NCBI GenBank assembly: GCA_019155185.1
Contig: CM032811.1
Coordinates: 7,522,075-7,586,074, forward strand
Origin: Beaufortia kweichowensis
Lineage: Eukaryota > Chordata > Actinopteri > Cypriniformes > Gastromyzontidae
Length of the DNA: 64,000 nucleotides
Direction: 5' to 3'
Below are positions 44,301-54,600 of this stretch, in pieces. Within the stretch, counting starts at the first letter, position 1. The number at the start of each line of letters is the position of its first letter. Under the pieces are notes generated by a model. The model searched no databases. It worked only from the letters and a program-made list of their open reading frames with translations, and had not been told where the DNA came from. The position numbers and the translations under genes are program-made.

Positions 44301-47300
44301 TCAGTGTCTCTCAGTGTCAGAAGATCCTTGGCGGTCAGGAACAATGTGAAGATGAGGATGTTCAATGCCATTATTGTGGAGATCCTCTTGTTTCTGCAGA
44401 CCATGAAGTTTATTCACCAATTCTGTGATGAAGACCTTACAAAGAAAAGACCGTCAGAGAAGACATGTTATAATAAAATACAAGATTAAACGCTAAAATG
44501 TGTCCAAATGATATTATACGACAAAAACATAACTAAAATATTACATGTAAACTAATCTAACACATATTATTTGCAAGTTATAAACAATTCTGACACTACC
44601 AATTATGTCAACAGGGGGCAGCAGAGGAGGATATTACAAAAGAGTATTTGCATACTTTGTTCTGAAACACCAGTTAGAAATATGCACAAAAAATTGTCTG
44701 GGTATTATCGCCAAGACTTAAAAACAGGTTGATGGAAACGTAATGTAATGGGAAAAAAACTGTCTTACTTCTGTGTTATTACTGCAGGTATGAAGAACGT
44801 CCTGAAAGATCAATAAGAAAGAGATGAACTAAATAAAACGCACTGTGTAATATATATCCTATTCCTTTTAACAGGTGTAGGTAAATTGAACCTTAAGTTT
44901 CTGTATTCTCTCTTCATCACTCTGAAGATCTAGTAGTTCATCAATGTTCACCTCCTCTGGCATCTCCTCCTCCTGTGAAAATAGACACACACTCACAATA
45001 ACATGTCAAACATGTTAAACAGCCTACATGTTAAGTAACTCTAATGACAATCCTGCAAAGCTATCTATAGCCAGTAATGTCTATTGGAGGACCATAAAAC
45101 AAAGTGATGCTGTAGCACTACCAGGCAGACATTTGTTAGAGCAAAAAGGATATGTACATGTACATTTTTTCTGATGTACATGCCTTCAAATACACCTATG
45201 ATCTTGCAAGCTTCTCTCAGTTTTATTTTTTATATATAAATATGTATTCAGTCCCTTTTAAATCGCAGTACGCTGCCAAAATATGAATGGCATCTAATAC
45301 ATCCTTTGATATGTGGTGACAACTCTCACACCCAACACTTAATAACACTAATTAAATTAATTGTAACAGGTTTTCAAAGAGAAATTTCCAGTCCAGTGAC
45401 TCTGTGCTTTCACCACATTGATCAATGAAAGTTACATAGCCGTTTCATAAGGTTAGAAGTCCTACTGAGCTAAATGAGCACTATCATGGAATCACACAGT
45501 TGCAGTTTTACACACACACACAGTCACTAGGTCTTACAGAGGTCTTAAAATCAAAACACCATCCTCCTGCAAAGCACAACATCTGTCAGTCTAGGCCAGG
45601 CAGCTGTCACTCAAGACTAATACATTATGTTGGGATACTAAAGGAAGGAACTATTGTAGTGCCTTCACTCCCTTCTCAAACACACTTACAGATAAGCCAA
45701 ACTGCACATTCATGTCGATACTCTGTGTACTTACACTGTGAGATATTACACAACACAAAATATGTTTTATTAATGTTGTGCAGACAGGATAGGTAAATCA
45801 TTGGGATTGACTAAAGTCTTTGCAGCTGCACTGGAAAGAAACACATCATATTATTTGTAGTATGATTTAGTCTTTTCATTATATTGAGGCTTGGGTCAAC
45901 TCAATCTGAAAATAGGTCAAGAGCAATTTTCAGAACATAAATCATTTACAGAAGCCAAACCAGCTTAGGACCTTCCACCCACCAGTGAGCCAAAATAAAC
46001 TCTTGCAAAATAATAGTAGAAGAGCAGTCGTAGCATGTCTACACTCTAAAAAAGGATGTGTTATTTTTTAACACATTTTTTGTGTTATGCTGTTTAACAC
46101 ATGATGTGTCATTTTGTGTTAAATACATAAAAGGGACAACACATGTTGAGTTGAAAGTAACACAAGTTGAGTTAAAAGTAACACAAAATGTGTTGTTTTT
46201 AAATTAACACAAAGATGTGTCTAGTTAGGGACAACACACAGATGTGTTGTCCCTAACTAGACACATCTTGTGTTTTTTAACACATCTGTTTTTAGAGTGT
46301 AATAAAACCCTATCGGACAATTTTGGCAATTCGTTTGCATCATGATAGATACGGGGGCCAAGGACAATGTAACTTACCAGTTTTCTGTTTTTCAACTTAT
46401 GCATCAGAATGGAGAACATCCTCACAATAGGTAAGAACTGGTCACGCAGGACCATCCTGATAAGGTTACAGAAAACTACAGGGAACAGGATTGGCATGGG
46501 AGAACTTTCAAAATCCTGAAACTAACACTGTTGTTAAAAGGTCACTCAGAGTAGATCCAAGCAGAAAGCCCTACTGGGGCATCAGTGACCTTTCTTTTAA
46601 CTTCAAATGCTCTGAAACAAGCATGCCCTCGCACACACTAAATATACACTGTAACCTTTCAGTAATTTTAAATTACTGGCTTTAGTTTTGTGGCCACGCA
46701 CCAAAACTTTTCACAAACCTATTGCACAAGATTACAAGCAAAGCCGTGTTATTATATTAACTCAATTTGTCTAGTTTTAGATATTATTGCTGCACAGTAC
46801 TTAAAAACAAGTCTACATGTTTTATCAATAATGCAAATGTGAAAAAGCAGGAGAATGCATTTCAGAACTTGTTTATCTATGCATGTATAGATTCAGGATA
46901 ATCATAGACTGTTCTCATTGGTCATTGTTGTGGTACAGTCTGTGACACATTTATCTTGGCTTTGTAGTAATTTCCCCAAAACTCAAAACACTTCTGAAAA
47001 AACATGAGTTCTCTACTGTAAGCAGTAGTGCTGAGTGAATAAGTCCAACTGGTTCAGCATCAGTCGATCCTCCAGGGTGATGATTCAGTCCCTGTTAATT
47101 CCAGGCCAGTAGATACTGGGTAAATTAGTTTTTTCTACCTGCTGTTTTTGGCATGGGCTGTTTTCATCTTCTAAGTTTCCAAGACTCACTAAGAGCTGTT
47201 TCTATTAGTGCTTGTGAGGGCAAGCATTACTGAGCTTATAGCTGGTGATATGGAACTAAACAAGCATCACACTTTTCTTTGGAAATTGTACAGATCCAGT

Positions 47301-49932
47301 TTCAAACAGTTTTATAATAAGACATACTTTCCCATGTTCAGCTACACACTATTCACAAATGATGATCCTGTGTGATCTTAATTGCTATAGATAACCTTCA
47401 ATGGGGCTTAAACAGCTTTTACATCAGCTCTGTCTAATCAAAGTAAAACATCAAATCCTTTGTACATCATCTGTCCCTAAGATTACATCAGGACTGTGAT
47501 GTAATACTGCACTGTCCCACATTAAATGCTTCTGAGATAAATATGGGCCGACATTGTTAAGCCTTGCAAATTACAATAAGCTTAACATTTAAAGATTTAG
47601 GAAATATATAAAATGCAATTAACAATTTGGTGTAACCAACAGTCTCTGTTGTAAACATTTTGAACCAGACATTAACTTAGCCCCCATCTATAATGTCATA
47701 CACAAAATTAAAGACGAACCAATCCCTTGACTTCAGACTGACATGTGGCCGATCACTGAGGGACACTAATCTTGTCTTTTTATTTAGCTTTGATAAAAGC
47801 TAATAGTCTTGTTTAATGGGGCTTGTGATGGCCTGTGCATGGACCAATAGATGTTGGGCATTCTTAATGTGGGATGGGGGTGGAGGGCAGTTTTCAGGAC
47901 AGCTTTCTTTGTGTGATACAGTGACATATGGGGTCTTCATTTCTACATGCCCCATCCCCCCTCACTCATAAGAAACCCCATGAGACAAATATACCATCAA
48001 TCAATCCCAAGACCAGGAGTGTTAAGAGCAGGCCGTTTGTCGGCCTGACTACTGACAGGAAATGAAGGGGGGATCTGATTACAGCTTCAGTCATGGATGT
48101 TTCTTTTTAGCACCAAGATCACATCAAAAAGATTAAAAAAGATTACTGTTGAAATTTCAGTTTCAGGGGACATGCACCACTGTGATTAGGAAGCCCAACA
48201 TCTAAAACAATGCAAATAGTAACATCTAGTAAAATTAATGCATATGAATTTACTTAAGATGATCCAATAAAATAATGATATTTAAAATATCATATGCAAA
48301 AGGGTAAAAGCACTTTGCATTAAAACAACAATAGCAGATTCACTGAACATGCTATTGAGATCTGCATCTTTTAATATGCATGTACCAGTGTTGAAGACCA
48401 ATTACAGTATCTTTTTCTCATATCCACCATAACAATGCCCAAACAAGACCATTAATGTGAATATTTACTCTTTCTTCTGCTGCCATCCCAATGGCCCAAA
48501 CAGTTCTCCATGTAGGGCAGCAAGCGCACCAACAAGTTTGGCACACAGTTTTATGCATTATCTACCCCCTGATCTTTCCCAAGTTGCTTATGGAAACTGG
48601 GCCCTCTGAAAAAGTCCCCGCCACCCTAAAATACCCCAAGACACAGGAATGTGCATAACATTTGTTGGCATTTCTGCATATCAGACATGTTTATTTGTCT
48701 AGACCATGTCTTGTTTTTTAAGCCTCCCTGGAAAACCAGAGGAGGCAGTGTGAGTAAGCGGCTGTATTATTAACTCGACTGTGTTGTATCAACAGCTGAA
48801 TCATACTACAAATATTGTGATAAAAATTAAATAAAAAACAAAAATATATTTCAATTTTCCAAGTTAAACTTTTGAATAAATAATTACTATTGGGCCTAAT
48901 TACATTATGCAAACCATTGTAAATCTAAATATATTAACATTTTATACAAACAAAATTTTAACTGCAGAACAGTACCAAGATTATATGTTACATTTTAGCA
49001 GTCCTACATTTAAAAATGCACAGAACAAGTTCCAAGTTAAACTTTTGAATAAATAATTACTATTGGGCCTAATTACATTATACAAACCATTGTAAATCTA
49101 AATATATTAACATTTTATACAAACAAAAACTTAACTGCAGAACAATACCAAGATTTTATGTTGTGTTATATTTTAGCAGTCCTACATTTAAAAATGTACA
49201 GCACAACATCCTCTCCCAGACTGGACAGGTTCACGCCCTTAAGAATAAACGTGAGATAGACGTTGATTGTCACGTCATAAAAAACTCGATTAAAAATACT
49301 CTTAAACTTAATGCTGGAATGAAATGCCTCAAAACAAATAACTCATTTCATAGACATACCCCCCAGCTATTTATTCCTTTGTGGGTCCATATTATCCTGA
49401 CAACTGCTTAATATTAAAGGCACGTAGCTTTAACAGGAGCACATTTCCACGTGGATAGTGGCGCTTCGGTTTTTTTAAACTACACCTCCGATGACAAAGA
49501 CGTTTCCTATTAGATATTTGATTATTTGTTTTTTATTAATGAATTATTATTATTACAATTTCATTTAATCGGTTTTAAACAAATGAGCAGCGTTCATGCG
49601 CATAATATATTTCCCCAGCATTTATCAGTCATTAAATATTCACAATTAAACTTATATTGTATATATATATAGTTAGTCTGTTTTTAGTCTATTTATTTTA
49701 TTCGTGTAAAATTAATTTTGGGTTCGGGACTCACCCTTCCCAGATACAGCTCGTCAAGTCCACAATCTATCCACTTTTCCACATCTAAGCGCCTCTGGAG
49801 TTCTTTTCTATTATATTTGACAGTGACCCGTGCTTGTCTCTTCTGCACGCTCAGTCCAGCTTCCCTGCCGGCTCCTCGGTTCGGCGAGTGGATCTTATTG
49901 TTATAACGTCTCCCCACCCGATTCGCAGCCAT
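44301..49932 (-). CDS. ppp1r14a: Protein phosphatase 1 regulatory inhibitor subunit 14A (CPI-17)
   Basis: This is a small cytosolic inhibitor of myosin light-chain phosphatase (PP1 holoenzyme), active when its central Thr is phosphorylated by PKC or ROCK. Exons are 49735-49932, 44892-44972, 44769-44801 (33 nt) and 44301-44435, all in phase 0, giving 148 aa against 147 in human PPP1R14A. Exon 1 holds the inhibitory block QKRQARVTVKYNRKELQRRL, with the phospho-acceptor at Thr37 (human Thr38), and DVEKWIDCGLDELY. Exon 2 has EMPEEVNIDELLDLQSDEER. The C-terminal tail is His-rich and divergent. The first intron is 4.8 kb. It lies head to head with spint2, as in human. PPP1R14A is preferred over 14B/C on the N-terminus and this neighbour; teleosts may carry two 14a copies. 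Confidence 0.93.
46041..46300. mobile_element. TA-flanked MITE with perfect internal hairpin
   Basis: The left terminus is CACTCTAAAAAA and the right terminus is its inverse, TTTTTAGAGTG. Both are bordered by TA (46040-46041 and 46300-46301), the Tc1/mariner target duplication. The inside is made of repeats of AACACA/TGTGTT words. At 46213-46268 two 26-base arms are perfectly complementary around a 4-base loop. There is no coding capacity. It lies in ppp1r14a intron 1. Confidence 0.85.
48857..49207. repeat. Tandem duplication, 173-bp period
   Basis: The block starting TTCCAAGTTAAACTTTTGAA at 48857 is repeated from 49030 with only a few substitutions and one small insertion (near 49160). It lies in ppp1r14a intron 1, about 0.5-0.9 kb from exon 1. 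The near identity suggests a recent duplication. The unit is AT-rich and not a recognised transposon. Confidence 0.9.
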
Positions 49933-51245
49933 CTCCAGACTGACCTCCGGATGGACACTTGCATACAAATAATTGATCAAGAGTCTGGCGGAGTAGGTGC
50001 GCTCCTCTGGCACGAGGGAGCGCTGGTACCTACACAGCGCGCTGCGCCACAGGGTCCTAGCGCTGCCAAATTATTGATGCAACTTTCACTCAAAGATGCG
50101 TCTCATAGTCTTACAATGTGCTAATGGTGTCAATTTCACATGTGCGATAGATCTATTTTAGAAGTATTTTAGATTATAGGTTAAGAAGATCATACAACGT
50201 TTGTTAAAGACCTAATATAATGCCAATGTCATTTTGATTAGAGTTTCACAACAGAGCTCAGGGTGTAAATGACATTTATAATTGGCATGAAGTTTCACCA
50301 GAAGTGTTTAACCTGTGTTTAAAGTGTTTAAGTGTTGTACAGTTCACCATGATTGCTTCTGTTGGGTCTTAAAATCTTTATGACACACCGTCCAATAATA
50401 TTTAACCTGAAGAAAATCTGACTCCTAGCTATTATCCCCAAACAGGAAATGTTAGATGTAACAATGTACATATCACATTGTAATGTATATACTCTATTAC
50501 TACTCTATATGATTATCACTTTTTTAATGGAAAATTACAAAAAAATTACTACAAAATTGTTAATGTAAAAATGGAAATGAAATAAATACTGTAGTAGTTA
50601 TTTGTCATATGGACTACATGCAATATTAAGTGTCCAGTTTATCACCTCATACTATTGCCTATATTATTGTAATCTATTCTTTCTGATTAAACAACTTTAA
50701 AAAAACAAAGCTTTACCATCCATACATTTTTTGACAGCCTGTCACAGCTTTCAAAGACTTCACAAACAATATAATTTTGTTAAAACACATTTTTTTTATC
50801 CACAAATGTAAAAATGCAGTTTATTTTATATTGTCCTAAATTGAAAAAGCAACCTCAAACACCATACAAACTTTTTTAGTTGTCTGTTCGCCTGTTCACT
50901 CAATATATATTTTAAGATAATTTAATACATAATTTCAGTTTGTCCTGACAAAAGAATATTGTATTTGTGTGAATATATTCAGCGGATTGTACCTTATTTC
51001 AGTAATAAGTGACTTTTTAGCATGCGTGTACGGCGTACTTGCGTGGGACGGTTTGAGGAACTGGCAAACAATGACGTCACGTACAAGGAAGTTGTTTGTC
51101 GTGTTATTTCCCAGGACAGAAGTCACACACCTGCTGCGTTAGTATACTCGAGTAAGACAACAGTCAATAGTTTGCTGTTTTAACTCGGTAATAACCGAGT
51201 ACAGTTCTGAGTACACAGGTATATTCGAGGACAGCAGTTGTGAGA
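49933..51245. promoter_or_regulatory. Divergent ppp1r14a-spint2 intergenic promoter region
   Basis: This is 1.3 kb between two start codons facing away from each other. Next to ppp1r14a it holds CpG-bearing GC words (AGCGCGCTGCGCC near 50036-50050). Next to spint2 there is a perfect CRE, TGACGTCA, at 51072-51079 and an ETS-type AGGAAGT just after it (51085-51093). The middle is AT-rich. Transcription start sites cannot be fixed from sequence. Confidence 0.55.
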
Positions 51246-51639
51246 ATGGCTCAGGTGTGGTTTACCTGCGTCGTTGGGTTTCTTTGTCTCCCGCTACTAA
51301 ATGCGTGTACATGGGACCCAAACACGGAGCTGGATCAAGGTCTGGACATACAATCATACGATAATGGCGCGGCTTACCTGGCTTACCTACCGGAGATCTC
51401 AGACGCGGAAGAGTGTCAACAGGCTTGCTGTGATAGGGACGAGTGTACTCTGGCTCTTATCGGGTTTCCAGCGGACGACGGGAAGCCGGAGTGCCGCCTG
51501 GTGAGCTGCGTTAAAGACGGCAAAGACGTTTGCGTTCTGACGCCCAGCACGCAGTTCAAGGTGTACCGCAAGATCGTTAACGTTACAGATGATGTGCTGA
51601 GCCAAAACGAGGCTGATGTTCGCACTTCATTTACAACAG
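51246..51639 (+). CDS. spint2: spint2 exon 1: signal peptide and MANSC-type domain
   Basis: The start ATG at 51246 has a purine-rich context (GAGAATGG). The first ~21 residues form a hydrophobic secretion signal. The next ~90 residues contain eight Cys, in the CQQACCDRDEC and CRLVSC pattern of the MANSC/MANEC domain found in HAI-1 and related membrane proteins. One NVT sequon is present. The exon ends with one base of an Asp codon before GTAATT. Confidence 0.88.
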
Positions 51640-54600
51640 GTAATTATTAGCAAACATTTGCCATGAAAACAATGGTTTACGTTAAAATATCATAGTTATT
51701 ACGTTAATTATTACTCATGTGAAATTATAATGCTTTGATAGTGTAAGAAGTTCATTTTTTAGTTTTGTGACAACTTCAACTTTTCATTGCAGTTAGAGGA
51801 ACTAGAGGGACATTTTGGTGGTAACCATGGTTACAATATGTAAATTACCACAAGGGAAGTTTTAACATATAAAAAATATACATAAGCAATAGTAAAATGT
51901 CAGCCTTAAAACAAAGTTTAAAGTGTTTTTTAACCTCTGAACATAGCTATATGTGGTCTAAAGATTAACATAGAGTTAATATGACTGACATAGAGAAAAA
52001 AATGCTGTATAGAAACCCTTCCCTTTTTCCTTCTCATCCAACATTGTATTTTAGTAACCGGACTAACCTGTATTCCAGGTTTTACAACCCTGTACTGTAA
52101 ACAAAGGTCTTTTAATGCGGGATATACTTATTTGTATAATTACTTATGCTTCTTGAACACAGTATACAGTAGCAGTCAAAAGTATAGCACAGGTAACAAA
52201 AATGTTTCTTGTAATCTTAAAAAAAACTTTTAATCCGAAGGTGTATATTTCTATGTTTAAGATTACTTTTGTAGACAAAAATATAATGTGTCAACATATT
52301 ATGTAATTAGAAAACAACAAGATGTTACAAGAATTAGAGTTTCAAAGAGATTGAAGTACAAACATCTTAACAGTAGACTCTGATTTGAGGTCTGCAATAA
52401 TTTCATAATGACATACATTATATGTGAATTTGACTGCTTTATTACAGGTCACAATTTTTAATTTCCTTTCATTTTTAAATAACCTTTTCTGCTGTTTGTG
52501 TAATTACCCATGCAAGCACAGTCAATGCATGTAAACTATCTTAAGAAAATCTAATTTCTTCTGTGTTATTAGATGACTGCCGTCTCCCAAGTCTGGTAGG
52601 AAATTGTCGCTGCTGCCTTTCCACGTTACTATTACAATGTTGTCAATCAGACCTGCCAGCAGTTCATCTATGGTGGCTGTAGAGGAAACAATAACAACTT
52701 TGAGACCCAGGAGGCGTGTGAGACAGCTTGCAGTGGGGTGACAGGTAAACATCACATTTACAAACAGTGGTTTGTGTTGAGTGGGTGAATACAATAATGT
52801 GTCCTTATACTGTAAACATTTATTTTGCAAAAGGTTATTTTATAAAAGCAGTTAAGATTCACAATACTTCATACATTCATAAATCTGTCTTCATGGACAG
52901 CTTTATCCGAAGTAATCTATCACATATAGATACATGTTGATGTATTTAAAAGCTACAGTAGATTTTGTTTTTAACTGCTGTTTTGTTGTTGCTTTTTCTG
53001 AAATTCTGTCATGCCCTTGCCATGGAATTTGCCATTGTTTGAGCAACAGAGTTAAGATGCCTTGCATTTGTTTAGTAAGTCTAGACAAACATGGTGCTAA
53101 AAACAGAGGCTTTGACAGTAGAGTAATCTTAAGGTGTGGTTTAGGTTGAAACTTTTTTATTATTAAACACACCTACTAACACAATATGATCCATATTGTT
53201 AAAGGATCTACGATTAATCTGTAATCTAAAGTTGTTTTAAATCTTTATTGTCACCACTAGTGAGTCATAATAAATCATCTGGATTAGAATATTTTCAAAT
53301 CTGTAGTATTTATTCTACCAGCGGTGTATCAGCAGCCTGTAGTGTACTAAGGGAGGAATGCAAGTAAATAGATGCAAATTAATAAACAAATTCTCAATTT
53401 GAGGACAGCTGCTATTTGCATCTAGATAATGTTCGGCACTACCTTTTATTTCCACATTGGGGACCCATAAAAAACCCCAGTCAATTCAGTATATTGAAAA
53501 AGATGCAATCTATTTAGTTTGGGTATTTGGTATAAAAGGTTCATTTTGTTATTGCATATAATCATTACAATAAAAGTGAATTTCAATCACACCTTTCATG
53601 TAGAACAATTCAGACTATAAACCTTTCTGTCAGTGGCCATAAAAAAAAGATAATTAGAAAGGCTACCAAAATATGAGCTTAGAAAAACTGCAAAACCTTC
53701 ATTATAGCCTTTTCTCAACAAGATTATGCCCGAATCCAGTACCTCAACTCTGTGGTTGGCTATGTGCTTAAAATAATGGCCCGTCTGTTGGTTTATGTCT
53801 TTCTATATTTGAGTGGTGTTGAGTTGTTTTTCACTTTGGCTTCAGTTTAATTGTAGTAAATTTTAGTCAAACTTGCCACGTAATCAGCATTGTTGTTAAG
53901 AAGTTCACAAAGTTAAACATTTAATTAACATTTAATTTTATAGACTGTAAACATAATTACTCTGATTAAGGTAAATTAAAAACATATAACAATGAGGTTT
54001 TAGTCAGATTAAAGCTGAATCGCTTTAACACAATGGAGAATGTGGTTCTTGTTTCTGAGTTGTTGAATAACTGGTTGGGTGACCTCTGTGCAGGTGGATT
54101 ACCTATCCTAACAAAAATGTGACAAGTTTGTTTTTCTTTACCTCTCCCCTCTTTACATAGCATTACATGTGTTATGTGTAATGTAGAGTACTTTCATCTT
54201 TTTACTCTGAATTGGGGGTGGGAATGATAAAAGGGTGGGATTTGTTTGGTTGTTAATGTTATTAGTTTGTTTGCAGTCTGTTGGTCCTAAACCCATGATT
54301 TGAGATTGCTTTAAAATCATTAAGATGGCATTTATTTCCCTTAGGGTCAGTAAGGCAAATCATATTAATTCTATTAGGAAATCATACAAAAAAGCTTACA
54401 CACTCTTGGCTGTTTTAAAATGTTGACAGTGAGTTATTTGTGAGTGAGTTTATTCCATGTTGCCACAAAGACTTGTGTGTAGGCCTGTGTGTTACAGAAG
54501 TTGTAGAGCCATGTACATTACAATTAAAGTACAATTTTATACTCACTGTTACTTACTGTTTCCGTATATTTTGTTTTCAGGTACCGTGCTCAGTGACTCT

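Noticed and set aside
46379..46497. Minus-strand frame MVLRDQFLPIVRMFSIL ending at a GTAAGT donor
   Set aside because: It looks like a possible extra ppp1r14a exon, but the four-exon gene is already complete, in phase and the right length, and this peptide matches nothing in the family.
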